Origin: Doris montereyensis
Taxonomy: Eukaryota > Mollusca > Gastropoda > Nudibranchia > Dorididae
DNA length: 64,000 bases
Direction of reading: 5' to 3'
Assembly (NCBI GenBank): GCA_037039925.1
Contig: JAXRKP010000037.1
Span: 399,501-463,500 of the forward strand
Shown: piece after piece, positions 12,601-21,389 of the stretch
Layout: each line of letters begins with the position of its first letter
Numbering within the stretch: the stretch's first letter is position 1
Notes under the pieces: model-generated
Seen by the model: only the letters and a program-made list of their open reading frames with translations
Databases searched by the model: none
What the model was told of the DNA's origin: nothing
Position numbers and translations under genes: made by a program

Positions 12601-15600
12601 GAAGGCCGTGAGTGAAGCAAATATATGTCATTAGTGTAGGTGTGCTTAGAGTGATCAGCGGCAGGCATATGGGACGTTAGTGTAGATGTGCTTAGAGTGA
12701 CCAGCGGCAGGCAAATATATGGGACGTTAGTGTAGATGTGCTTAGAGTGACCAGCGGCAGGCAAATATATGGGACGTTAGTGTAGATGTGCTTAGAGTGA
12801 CCAGCGGCAGGCAAATATATGGGACCCACCGGAAAAGGGTAAAGATTTGATTTCCTTTGATTGATTTTACCCTGACTGTCCTGCAACCCCCCCCCCAAAG
12901 GAACCAGTAACATGAAAGATTAGTGAAAGAGTGAGAGGAAAGAAAAACGACCTGTCAACAGTGCCCACGAAATGCCCATATCTAAATATACGTTACTTTT
13001 TGTGGACCGTATATAAAAGCAGCTGAATTACCTGCAAGAGCAAAGATTGTTGACAATCATCCCTTTAAATTCATGTCCTTTAACACTGTCCTCTCCTTTG
13101 GGCACATCTTCACTTTGATCAACGATGGATAAGATTTTTGGAAGTAAATCTACCGCTCTGTTGAGGAAGTCAATAATTTTAAAATGTGTGAAAGAAAGCG
13201 TGGATCCATAATATCTAAAGAAAGGACGAAAAATAATATAGAACATCAGAATAATAAGTCATAATGCTGCAACTTAGCATTTGAGAACCGTCTTAAAGCC
13301 TGTTCCCAAATCTTTCAAGCATTGAATATTAATCTATACAAATACTACACATCACAATTAAATTTACCAATCATACTCCTATATAATAACGTTTACCTTG
13401 AAAGAGTATAATAACACTGATTCTAATGAATTAAAATTTAAAGATACAAAACCAATACAGAAAATGAATGAAAGTAAATTTGGACCCTATATTTATGAAG
13501 TTCAAATCTTATTGTCTAAGGTGGCTAAATTAGGAATTCAATGCAGAGGAGACGCATAACTAGTCCTAGACACAAAGTTTTTGCTTTGCTCTAATTCCCC
13601 ATTTTATGCTTCATTTTATTTTTACAACATATGTCCAAAACATTCTAAACGTATAAAAAACTCCAGTACTAATAAAGAGCTATATCATGCAAGAAAATAT
13701 AACAAATTCCTTTTGTTTTCATGATTCACTTCTTGACTCAGCTCATCTACCCCCAGTCTCATCAAGTTCATCTACCCCCAGTCTCATCAAGTTCATCTAT
13801 CCCCAGTCTCATCAAGTTCATCTATCCCCAGTCTCATCAAGTTCATCTACCCCCAGTCTCATCAAGTTCATATACCCCCAGTCTCATCAAGTTCATCTAT
13901 CCCCAGTGTCATCAAGTTCATCTACCCCCAGTCACAGCACTCCCTGTTGTCTGCTCCTATTCCTCCTTTTTTTTCTTCACAAAAAAAATGCAACAGCATG
14001 ATTTTTTAAATAAAAATTGCCCAGGAACAGAAAAAAAACCCAACTTTTAACACATACATACTTTCCTCCACTGAAAGTTTCATTTTTAACCATATCAACA
14101 AAGTGCTGGGCCAAATCAACTAAACATTGTGGTTGCAGATTGTCAACCTGTAAATAAAGTAGAAAACTGCAATAAGAACGTATACAAATATCACTCAACA
14201 ACCAATTAAATGACGACAAAAATCAACTTGAAAATAAATGAGACAATTCATTCACTATGGTGTTGCCTGAAAGTTTTAAAACAAATAAAACTTTTTAAGG
14301 AACTGATTATAACAACTGAAATTCTAATTGAATTATTACAGTAGTCTCCACCATAATGAACAGTCAAGACAATAAAAACGTGCATTTTGGGTGAATGTGC
14401 ATTTTGACGTAGTCAAGGGCCACAAGCTATTATTCACATTGCATTCTTCTTTGGAAAAGCTCTTTTGTTTCGTTACTGGTTATTGTTTGAGTTTTATTTG
14501 TTCTTAGTTGGTTTGCAAACAAGACCAAATATGCCTAACCTCTTCTCATAGGACCTCCATGCGTAAAAGTGACATAAAACCTGTCTCAAATCTTCTTACC
14601 ATCATCAAGGAGAGAGAAAGAGCCAATCGCACTCTGTCTGCCTGGCAGACGATGGGTGACGCCAGTCGACATTCGAGTCGGGAGGGAAGGGGCGAATAAG
14701 GGTGACCAGCACTGAGACAGCCAAGACTTATTAAATTTTGTGTGTATATGTACACATAGTTAACATAGATCTAGATGCCACACACACATACACACACAAA
14801 CATCGTGTGTGACAGATTTTGTCACTGGAACGAGGCAAGAAGAGGTCATCAATTTATTTTTCACAAGACTTGACTCTTTAAATACAACAGATTGAAGACA
14901 AACTTATCAAAACATGTTGCATTTTGGCAAAGTGAAGCCAGCCGTTGTTGCATTCTGAGGGAGTAATTTGCATTGTAAAATTCGGTTACATGAAAAATTC
15001 ATCCCCTTGGCAAAAACTGTCATTTTTCTAATTATGTTATTACATACCTCTGCCAAAAGAATACCAACAATGCTGAAAGCAACTTTGGCATTCATTTCAT
15101 TTTTCTGTATGAGACTGATAAGACTTGTGTAAATCTGTGTACAACGACTGCAACTTGACTCAGAAAGACCTTGAGATCCTGAAAAAAAATTGGCACATAG
15201 ACGATCAAAATATTAATAATCATGTATACACACACACACCTCATGTCTGAATCCTGAGCATGGCTTTGGTGGCCTGCAGTTGGGTCGGGTAAGACATTAT
15301 TAATACTTTCACTTTACTTCTAATGTGGTACAGAGCTGCTAACCTTGAAATTTGTGTTCTCTTATTTTCAGTTGTAAAAGTTCTTATTCTACAACAAAAA
15401 TTCTGATTTCATCGAAGCTAACGGGATGCAATGAGAATCAACTTCCATTCATGCAAAGAAATTCTTAAATTTAGACACGGAATTTATAAAGAAACGAAAA
15501 CAACAACGATACTGGTATGGGTTTTTAATGTATAGTATTTTGATTTCGGTGGCGATTCCGTACAGATTTAACAATAACGTGCACGGGTATCGAATAACTG

Positions 15601-18600
15601 AGATATTACTGTTGCGGATAACTCTGCATGCTTTGCTTCAATCCAAATATTGCGTATCTGCGCACTGAGCGGTAAAATGAGTGCCGGTTGGCATCTCTGG
15701 GTGGTCACTTCAGGGAGAGTTAAGGAGCAAAACAGAATTATTCAAAGGTCATTTTGTAAGTAGTGAGTAAGCAAGTAAGTAAGTAAGTAAGTAAGCAAGT
15801 AAGTAAGTAAGTAAGCAAGTAAGTAAGTAAGTAAGTAAGTTAAGTTAAATTCCTTCAAGGCCCTTCCGGCCCATAGAGTCTGAGCTTCTCCCAGTTTCTA
15901 TAGTTTGAAGTGGAACAGTTGATAATAATCACCTCCTGAACCGGATGCTAGTCTGACGCATGATTTTACCCCCAAGCAAGTGCTTATGTACCCATTTGCA
16001 CTTGGGTTGAGGGGGGAAAAGGTAAAAGTATTTTTCCCAAGGAATACAATGTCGGATCTAGCTTTGTTAGGATTCAAACCTAGGACCTCATGATCCCAAG
16101 TCTGACAACCTAACTACTTTGCCACAAACCTCACATTTTGAATGTGAAGTAAGTGGTAAAGTTTCTTGAAGACATTAAGGCCTATAGAACTGGAGTTTAT
16201 CCTGGTTTCTACAGCATAAAGCGGATCAGTTGATAATAATCACCTCCTGGAAGAGCGCTAATCTGTCGCAGATTTTCACTCTCAAGCTGTTGTTAGTACC
16301 CATTTGTTCCTGGGTTAAGTGTACCCAGGGTATTTCAGTGTAAGCTCCGTGTAAAAAATAAAAAACCCACCTTTCAACATGTAATTAAAAAATACATTGA
16401 AAAACCCACCTTTCAACATGCAATTAAAAAATACATTGAAAAACCCACCTTTCAACATGCAATTAAAAAATACATTGAAAAACCCACCTTTCAAAATGCA
16501 TTTCAATAGAGGAACTGGATCAGATTTCCCTTGCAAAATGCACTGCTTCAAACATGACACAATCTGAAATAAAGGTGATTACTGATAATATATTTTTATT
16601 GTTATTGGGATGTGTTTCGTGAATTTCATTTTAACATGCATGTATTCGTGTGGCAGTCAGCATCACCATTTAATTTCAAATTAATGGCCGACCAAAGTCA
16701 TACAATTAAAATTTCATTCTGATTCTGAAATAAAAGCAACGTTGATGACTCATTTTTGAAAGAGACTATGTCCCAAGCACCATGAAGAATATGATACACT
16801 GCAAAAGCTTTTGTAAAACATATTCAATCTTACGACAACACCAAAGCTATATAAAATTCATTCAAACCCAAAAACGTTCATAGGCACAATACCTGCTTGA
16901 CATCAAGATCATCAAGTTTCTCTTGTAACCTTTGCCTGTCTCCATTTGAATCAAGCTCAATCAAATCCTTTTGTAACTCCAAGTGCTGGGTTTTCAAAAC
17001 ATAATAAAACAAACAATGAACTATCTTTTTCATCATGAATTTTGCTTTACACAAAGTTAAAAAAAGAAATCAAGACAGCAAGCACATGAGCAGGAAAATT
17101 ACATAATATATCAATGAATTTTACTATTATGATGAAAGGCCTGTATAATAGTTATTCCTTCTTTATCAGTTCTCATTCTACCTTTCGGTGTATGGAATCA
17201 GATGCCCGAGATGATCTTTATCCAGGATGCCCTGTCCTGGCATTTTCTGTTTCCTTCCAAAAAAGTTAAATTTCTATGCTTCAATATCTCTTTTATATAT
17301 ATATCTTCTTCCTACTTTCTCCATGTCTGCCTTTTGGTCTTTTACCATGGGCTTTAGCACTGTATACTGATTAGTTATTCTATTGTCATTCATTCTGTTA
17401 ACATGCTCAAACCATCTCAATTGATTCATTTCTAAGTTAGTTTTCATGCCATCTGCTTTGGTTTGATCTCTTATTGTTGTGTCTCGGATTTTATCTCTTT
17501 TAGTTTTCCTACTACTCTTCTTAGATATTATATTTCATTTCAGCTGCCTGTACTCTATTGTATTCTCTACTGTCTACGGCCCAGGTTTTGCTGCCATAAA
17601 GGAGAGTAGGACAATAAACTGTGTTGTATACTGCCATTTTGGTTTTTGTCGACAATTCTTGCTTACCTAAAAATGCCTTTCCTAGATGGTTAAATATATT
17701 GCACTTGCCTTTTTGGTTCCCTGACTGATTTCTTCTCTCAGTTTTCCCTCTGATCATTATTCCTAAGTAATTGTAGCTGTGAACTTGTTCTAAATTCTCC
17801 CTGCCCAATTTAAGATTTTGTGTTTTAGCTTCCTAGTTACTAGCATTGTTTTGGTTTTCTTTGCATTTACTGTCATTCCTCTGTTATTTAGTTCATTGTT
17901 CATAATGTTGATATTCGACTGAAGGTCACTTTCTGATTTTCCAAACAGAACTAAATCATCGGCAAATGAAAGCATTGATACATATACTGGTTTGAGCTTC
18001 CACATACCTACATTCATTTTCTTCATTTTTGAGGATGCCTGCCTTTGCGACTGAATCCATAAATGTGATAAACAAAAGAGGACTTAGGTATCAACCCTGT
18101 CTTACTCCTATATCTACATCAAATTCTGCAGATATGTTTCCAGTTACTCTCATTGCACATGTTGGTTTATTGTAAAAACTTTTAATGGCTTCTATTAAAT
18201 TTTGCTCTACATTGTGCTCTTTTAAGAAATGCCATAGTTCGCCCCTCCTCACAGAGTCAAATGCCTTTTCTAAGTCTATAAAACACAGGTGCAAGTTAAT
18301 TTTCCTCTTAAGGAGTTTTTCTATTATTTGTCTAATTCTAATTGTAAATATGTGGTCTTGTACATTTCTTCCTGGTCTAAATCCACTCTGATGTTCTTCA
18401 ATCTGATCCTCTACTCTTTTCCTTAGTCTACTCTCATTTCCAGTATCCTCGCATACACTTTTCCTGGAACGCTAAGTAGTGATATCCCTCTATAGTTTGA
18501 GCATTTCATAGTTGATCTTTTCTTATGTATTGGTACTACTGTTCCCTTTTTACAGTCGTCTGGCACCTGTTTGGACTTCCATGCTTGTTGGCATTGTTAG

Positions 18601-20241
18601 TAGTAATTTGTCTGCCTCTCTCCCTTGGTTTTCAATCATTTCTGGATAAACTTGATCTGCTTCTGGGGCTTTTCCTAATTTCCCTTTTCTTATAGCTGTT
18701 TGGATTTCTTCCATTGAGATATGTACATCTTCAGCTGACTCCTCTGGATTACTTGTTACTCTTACTAATTGATCTTTACTCCTTATTTCATACGTTATGG
18801 AGGGATTATGTAATTGGTGAAGATATTTTCTCCATGTTTCCATGATTTCGCTGTCTTCTTTCATTATTTCTCCTTTGGCGTTCTTAATTTATCGCATTGG
18901 GCATGCTTTGGTCTTTCTCATGTTCTTCATTGCCCCCTAGAACAACTTTGATAGCTTTCTTGAAGTCTTTGTCCAAACTCTTCCCATTGTTCCTGTTTTG
19001 CTTTCCTCACTCCCTCTTTGACGATAGTTCTTTTATTCAGGTAATCTATCCTATCGTCTGGTTTCTTTGTTTGCAAGTATTTCTTCTTTTCTTTGATCTT
19101 AGTCTTGACATTCTCATTCCATTATGCTGTTCTTTTCCTATCTCCTTTAATTTGTTTTCTACCACAGACCTCTTCAGTACAACTGAGGAGTATTTCTTTA
19201 TACATTTGCCACTTTTCTTCTATTGTGCAATCATTCAGATCCATCTGCCTTTCACTGATAAATCTTTTTATCCTAGATTGGTATATATCTGTTTTACAAT
19301 TGGTTTATTTAGCTCCTCTAATGTGAGTTTAGTAGCTTTCTTCTCTTTATTTTTCTGTTTGTTTTCTTCAGTGAGTAATCTCATTTTGACAATCACTAGG
19401 TGATTGTCACTAAATATTTCTACTCATCTGTTTACTCTTGCATCCAATGAACTGTAAAAAGGGAGCTGTTAACTATCATGTAGTCTATTATTGACTTTTC
19501 ACACCTGTCTTCATTTAGTCAAGTTGCAGGTTTGTGGATATCTTTATATTATGAAGAAAAAAGGTGTTGTCTATCTTCATGTTATTCTTTAGGCAAAAAT
19601 CTATTAGTCTCTCTCCATTGTTCGTTTCCATGTTCATCGTTGACAGGTCAAGCCGGGTATATATTGCATTTATTTCTCTGAATCAGTTTGGTTTTGGATA
19701 AGCAGTGGATTAGCCCACTGTACCCTAGGTAGATGGTGGGGCTGCCACCTTGAGGCCCCCTACCAGGCTTTGTTATTTTCTGTCAGGGTTAACTCCCTTT
19801 GCCATTGGTCAGTCAAGACTGGCCTGCAAGGCAGCAGGTTGTTACTTTCTGGCAGGGTAAACCCCCTTAGCCTTTGGTCAGTCAAGCCCGGCCTGCAAGG
19901 CAGCAGGTTGTTTTATGTCAGGGTTACCTCCATTAGTCTTTGGTCAGCCAAGACCCGTCTGCAAGGTAGCAGGAGACTCGTGGAGGGCAGTATCATCTAC
20001 TCCCTGTACAGGTGCTTACCTGTCCACTGCCTGGTATAATAATTAATACATTTTTATTTTTATTCTCAACATAAAAGAGCAGAGATTAGAGAATATACAG
20101 TGCTAGAAGACTTTTCTCATAAAAAAAAGGATTGCAAAGAATAGCATTACCAACCTTTTCAAATCGAAAAACAGACTGACTATGTGAACTTATTTTAACT
20201 TGCACGACAGATCGAAATATTTCTGTTAGTCCAGAAAACAT
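569..20241 (-). CDS. FANCI: FANCI, Fanconi anemia complementation group I protein (partial, N-terminal half, 17 exons)
   Basis: FANCI pairs with FANCD2 in the nuclear ID2 clamp that is monoubiquitinated by the Fanconi core complex during interstrand crosslink repair. Exons in transcript order: 20155-20241, 16893-16985, 16488-16563, 15048-15178, 14062-14147, 13032-13214, 10246-10411, 9675-9763, 8815-8944, 7894-7986, 6235-6372, 5166-5350, 4558-4645, 3740-3941, 3056-3170, 2174-2296, 569-637. The phases are compatible at every junction once two single-base disruptions (6235-6372 and 5166-5350) are allowed for. Stretches that recall vertebrate FANCI include [35 protein letters not shown] and [13 protein letters not shown]. 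The joined exons give about 684 residues against about 1,330 in human; the C-terminal half lies beyond position 1. The first exon is the least certain. It is divergently arranged with CLP1. The introns are packed with SINE, LINE and DNA-transposon copies. Confidence 0.93.
866..986 (+). repeat. dispersed repeat R4 fragment
   Basis: Shares gtgttgtgagttt and ttcaaaacccatggctgg with reversed copies at 30541-31030, 46680-46935 and 58515-58795. Possibly a further tRNA-related SINE (TTCAAAACCC). The piggyBac-like element lies about 16 bp downstream. Confidence 0.6.
1002..2017. mobile_element. piggyBac-like non-autonomous DNA transposon, copy 1 (1,016 bp)
   Basis: Flanked by TTAA at 998-1001 and 2018-2021. 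Ends are CCCTTTTCAGGCGGG and, reversed, CCCTTTTAAGGCTCACC, an imperfect terminal inverted repeat. TTAA flanks plus CCCTTT-type ends are typical of piggyBac. No transposase was recognised; internal ORFs (1027-1446 +, 1389-1721 -) are shared with copy 2 but have no known match. Lies in the FANCI intron between exons 16 and 17. Confidence 0.8.
2174..2296 (-). CDS. FANCI: FANCI exon 16
   Basis: 41 codons: [20 protein letters not shown] then [20 protein letters not shown]; matches human SLRRCLSQQADVRLMLYE. Confidence 0.95.
2698..2990 (+). mobile_element. tRNA-derived SINE, family 2
   Basis: Head ggcaaggtgtcggcctctca and B-box TTGTGGGTTCAAGCCTC, then gtccaggtaggtgg and gtgtgcagatcacaag. Other copies: 22350, 28208, 31384, 42216, 51025. 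Confidence 0.8.
3056..3170 (-). CDS. FANCI: FANCI exon 15, SQ cluster
   Basis: Reads [20 protein letters not shown] then [19 protein letters not shown]. Three SQ dipeptides occupy the place of the ATR-phosphorylated cluster of vertebrate FANCI. The acceptor at 3171 (cacag|GCAG) is chosen because the next AG puts a stop in frame. Confidence 0.93.
3358..3532. repeat. dispersed repeat R5, copy 1
   Basis: Shares ggatatgaattatattgttc, aactcaggaatgc and ggatgaggagggttaaaaat with 30369-30533 at roughly 75-80 percent by eye. No terminal repeats or coding seen. Confidence 0.6.
3740..3941 (-). CDS. FANCI: FANCI exon 14, carries the ubiquitin-acceptor lysine
   Basis: Ends [11 protein letters not shown], matching the vertebrate [11 protein letters not shown] motif whose lysine (human K523) is the monoubiquitination site. 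The lysine codon AAA is at 3754-3756 (minus strand). The rest of the exon ([20 protein letters not shown]) also fits. Confidence 0.95.
4178..4460 (+). mobile_element. tRNA-derived SINE, family 1
   Basis: Head degenerate; body includes caggtgattattatcacctg and ends gccttgaagttaactttact. Lies in a FANCI intron. Confidence 0.75.
4558..4645 (-). CDS. FANCI: FANCI exon 13
   Basis: Reads [20 protein letters not shown] then STTPVSHYL; aligns with human IHEMIRQEILEQVL. Phase 0 in, phase 1 out, donor TTGG|gtaaga. Confidence 0.93.
5166..5350 (-). CDS. FANCI: FANCI exon 12, with an in-exon frame disruption
   Basis: Starts [20 protein letters not shown] and ends [20 protein letters not shown], matching the human WDHVTQGL and HACKLGANILL segments. 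The two halves differ in frame by one base near 5234-5244. Its first 25 bases and acceptor are copied twice upstream in a 65-bp array. Confidence 0.85.
5326..5500. repeat. 65-bp tandem array overlapping the FANCI exon 12 acceptor
   Basis: Three units, with catatgaactgcac at 5343, cgtatgaactgcac at 5408 and catatgaactgcac at 5473. The first unit contains the first 25 exon bases and the acceptor; the other two are intronic. Confidence 0.9.
5800..6104 (+). mobile_element. tRNA-derived SINE, family 1 (best-preserved head)
   Basis: A-box-like GGTGGCCGAGCAATGAGGC and B-box GGGTTCAAATCCC about 30 bp later, then the shared body ending gagagaactttactta. Not a functional tRNA: there is no acceptor pairing and the body continues. 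Confidence 0.85.
6235..6372 (-). CDS. FANCI: FANCI exon 11, with an in-exon frame disruption
   Basis: The first part ([18 protein letters not shown]) and second part ([20 protein letters not shown]) both look like FANCI but lie in different frames, offset by one base near 6311-6322. Read as an extra base in the sequence, the phases of both flanking exons agree. Confidence 0.85.
   Translation of the reverse strand: MMDFVKATVLRCLKEEARREAILLGQGVFPQWCAHPAAGTGGCGQ
7894..7986 (-). CDS. FANCI: FANCI exon 10
   Basis: 31 codons, [19 protein letters not shown] then [12 protein letters not shown]; matches human [20 protein letters not shown]. Donor CAG|gtaagt. Confidence 0.95.
8605..8657 (+). mobile_element. 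LINE 3' stub with GAAA tail, FANCI intron
   Basis: About 50 bp of the shared LINE terminus (acaccggaaggtagaatggg) ending in gataaagaaagaaagaaag. Confidence 0.65.
8815..8944 (-). CDS. FANCI: FANCI exon 9
   Basis: Contains [18 protein letters not shown], then [19 protein letters not shown]. Of two nearby AG sites, the upstream one (exon end 8944) is chosen because the other puts an immediate stop in frame. Confidence 0.95.
9363..9381. repeat. C19 homopolymer
   Basis: Uninterrupted run of C in a FANCI intron. Another run of 14 C is at 48610-48623. Confidence 0.95.
9478..9650. mobile_element. foldback/MITE-like element, about 50-bp imperfect arms
   Basis: Left arm ...gacgattacatggaaa (to 9538) and right arm tttccatgtaatcgttgttt (from 9588) are imperfect reverse complements. 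The element ends about 25 bp beyond the FANCI exon 8 donor. Confidence 0.7.
9675..9763 (-). CDS. FANCI: FANCI exon 8
   Basis: Reads [20 protein letters not shown] and continues [10 protein letters not shown]; aligns with the human GSRKSVLEGIIAFF segment. Acceptor cctttcag, donor GACAG|gttgtt. A foldback element ends about 25 bp downstream of the donor. Confidence 0.92.
10246..10411 (-). CDS. FANCI: FANCI exon 7
   Basis: Reads [20 protein letters not shown], then [17 protein letters not shown] and QLLRLSSK. Strong family resemblance. The donor AAA|gttagc is a weak GT site but is fixed by phase. Confidence 0.95.
10652..11325. mobile_element. extra interior of the piggyBac-like copy 2
   Basis: Present in copy 2 and absent from copy 1. 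Purine-rich on the plus strand (11040-11240, many gagagaaag words); its long ORF on the minus strand is a low-complexity by-product. Confidence 0.6.
12671..12830. repeat. 50-bp tandem array inside the piggyBac-like copy
   Basis: Units starting gggacgttagtgtagatgtg at 12671, 12721 and 12771, plus a fourth partial one. Copy 1 has a single unit, so the array grew after or during insertion. Confidence 0.9.
13032..13214 (-). CDS. FANCI: FANCI exon 6
   Basis: Contains [16 protein letters not shown] and [13 protein letters not shown]; the end aligns with the human QLINTLCSGRW region. Acceptor tttctttag, donor TGCAG|gtaatt. Confidence 0.93.
13742..13935. repeat. 25-bp minisatellite, about 8 units
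   Basis: Unit cagtctcatcaagttcatct plus acccc or atccc, period 25. It lies in a FANCI intron and produces repetitive but non-genic ORFs in two frames. Confidence 0.93.
14062..14147 (-). CDS. FANCI: FANCI exon 5
   Basis: Reads [20 protein letters not shown] and then KNETFSGGK across the junction; donor GGAAA|gtatgt leaves phase 2, which the next exon completes. Confidence 0.9.
15048..15178 (-). CDS. FANCI: FANCI exon 4
   Basis: Reads [20 protein letters not shown] and ends [12 protein letters not shown] before gtatgt. It corresponds to the human segment around KGSPCSEEAG. Confidence 0.92.
15756..16137 (-). mobile_element. tRNA-derived SINE, family 1, with expanded (TTAC)n tail
   Basis: Body 15847-16137; on the minus strand the 3' end runs into a TTAC repeat (15756-15846, plus strand gtaagtaagtaagtaa). 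Shows that the family tail is a tetranucleotide. Confidence 0.8.
16155..16318 (-). mobile_element. SINE family 1, truncated
   Basis: Shares gttgataataatcacctcct and the gttctatgggcc-type end with the neighbour at 15841-16137. The head is missing; the 39-bp array starts about 30 bp further on. Confidence 0.7.
16350..16500. repeat. 39-bp tandem array overlapping the FANCI exon 3 donor
   Basis: Four units with aacccacctttcaa at steps of 39 bp (key C at 16371, 16410, 16449, 16488). The unit at 16488 holds the real donor AAAG|gtgggt; each other unit repeats it. Confidence 0.92.
16488..16563 (-). CDS. FANCI: FANCI exon 3
   Basis: Begins [16 protein letters not shown] and ends at donor AAAG|gtgggt in phase 1. 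The donor and the last exon bases are repeated three more times downstream in a 39-bp array (see 16350-16500). Confidence 0.87.
16893..16985 (-). CDS. FANCI: FANCI exon 2
   Basis: 31 codons ([18 protein letters not shown]...), acceptor cccag and donor CAG|gtattg, phase 0 to 0. It resembles the helical N-terminus of FANCI. Confidence 0.8.
17152..20035 (-). mobile_element. LINE (non-LTR retrotransposon) copy 1, decayed, in FANCI intron 1
   Basis: Minus-strand fragments show an endonuclease-like end (about 19140-19690) and a reverse transcriptase: [18 protein letters not shown] (motif A), GVRQG (motif B) and FADDLVLFG (motif C), followed by [14 protein letters not shown]. The frame is broken many times, so it cannot encode a working protein. 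The 3' end (about 17152-17230) matches four other stubs. The 5' part (19750-20035) is a tandem array of a 66-69-bp unit shared with copy 2. Clade not assigned. It lies in the same orientation as FANCI. Confidence 0.85.
19765..20000 (-). repeat. tandem array in the LINE 5' region, about 3 units of 66-69 bp
   Basis: Units contain CCTTGCAGGCCAGTCTTGAC on the minus strand, followed by AAGGGAGTTAACCCTGACAG. The same array in the same orientation precedes LINE copy 2 at 32400-32610. Confidence 0.75.
20155..20241 (-). CDS. FANCI: FANCI proposed exon 1 (start codon)
   Basis: An ATG at 20241-20239 opens 29 codons ([13 protein letters not shown]...) ending AAG before gttggt, in phase 0 with the next exon. 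The next exon itself has no upstream in-frame ATG, so a separate first exon is required. There is no clear family match in these residues, so the start is inferred from phase and position. A LINE 5' end lies only about 120 bp into the following intron. Confidence 0.45.
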
Positions 20242-20589
20242 TGCAACTTTAACACGGCCACTGTAACGATCAGCTTAGCTACATTTATCAACAAAATAAG
20301 CGCCCACGCCACACCCACCTTAACTTCAAGTTAGACAAAATATGATCACAACAGATTCTTGTTCGCTTTTGTATCTAGAACAAAAAGTTATTGAAATGAA
20401 AGCATTTATTGAAATTTTATAAACAGGTTTTTTTATTGAAATAAAGGGAACTTTTAACAGACTACAATCAAACGTAACTGACCAGCTGTACTGATGTTCT
20501 AATAGCTATGTTGACTTGAATATTTACAGTTAGACCATTAGCCCTAGATCCAGTCCAATTTTTCGTCACCTTCTTTTTCATAATAACTG

Positions 20590-20860
20590 ACCAACTCAAT
20601 TCTTGAGTATTACTTTACTGTCAGTGCCCATATATTTTAATTTAACCCCCAAACTGTTTTTTTTTAATTCAATTTTGACTTTTACAAAGTTAAAGTGATG
20701 TGTTTTAACTCTAGCTACTAGATTTTCTAGATCCAGATCTACTCTGTTTTTAAAGTCTTCATCTTCAGTGCAAAAAATATTGCTGAGTTTTATTTCTGTT
20801 GGCAGTCCATTCCACAGCTTTGCTGCATTAGGGTAAAATGAGTGCAGTGTGGCAATCAAT
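20590..20860 (-). mobile_element. LINE fragment (C-terminal RT-like tail), second family
   Basis: A minus-strand frame reads HSFYPNAAKLWNGLPTEIKL, a pattern common at the C-terminus of LINE reverse transcriptases. It lies upstream of FANCI exon 1 and differs from the 17152-20035 family. Confidence 0.6.
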
Positions 20861-21389
20861 ATTTGAAGATGGAACCAGATATATGTGTGTTTGACAGCCT
20901 GATATGATTGTTCTTTATGTTTCAGCTGATCTAACGGAATAAGTTGGAGTTGGCTCTTTATTGTAAAATAATATCATTTAATCATAATTTTTAGATCTAG
21001 ATCTACTAGATTTAGAATCTAAATAATCTAGAATATAGTAGATCAAACCCTAGAAACAGAATCTAGATCTAGATTACATTATCTATGACAACGAATACTT
21101 GCATACGTACATTCATTGCAATGATTAAATACGGGCACCAGTCGATGAGAAAATGTATTGGAATGGGTGCTCAACAATGGACAACACAATACAAATCGTA
21201 TGCGTGTTGTTTATAATACAATATTGAAAAAATTAGTTTTGTTTTGACCAGTATGTGTATGTAAGTCGTCACTAGTCAGTAGTCACTACTACTGCACCAC
21301 TAATTTCTATTTTCATTTTCTATATTAAAATTTGGCGCGTATGATGAAGATTTCTACTTCCGTTACAGTATGGCATTATATAAATTATT

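Larger units (their letters stand above)
10511..12839. mobile_element. piggyBac-like non-autonomous DNA transposon, copy 2 (2.3 kb, inverted relative to copy 1)
   Basis: TTAA at 10507-10510; the left end begins CCCTTATAGGGCTGAC and the right end reversed is CCCTTTTCCGGTGGGTCCC, next to a decayed TTAA (taaa). Most of copy 1 is found here reversed, including the stretch reading [19 protein letters not shown]. It has about 670 bp more inside (10652-11325) and a 50-bp tandem array at its right end. Confidence 0.75.

Noticed and set aside
13742..13935. CRISPR-like regular spacing
   Set aside because: Units are contiguous without unique spacers, in a eukaryotic intron.
13687..14050. Ser/Pro-rich repetitive ORFs
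   Set aside because: Produced by the 25-bp minisatellite, open in two frames; intronic to FANCI.
16315..16560. 81-residue ORF with GGFFNVFFN repeats as a separate gene
   Set aside because: It is FANCI exon 3 read through into the 39-bp array.
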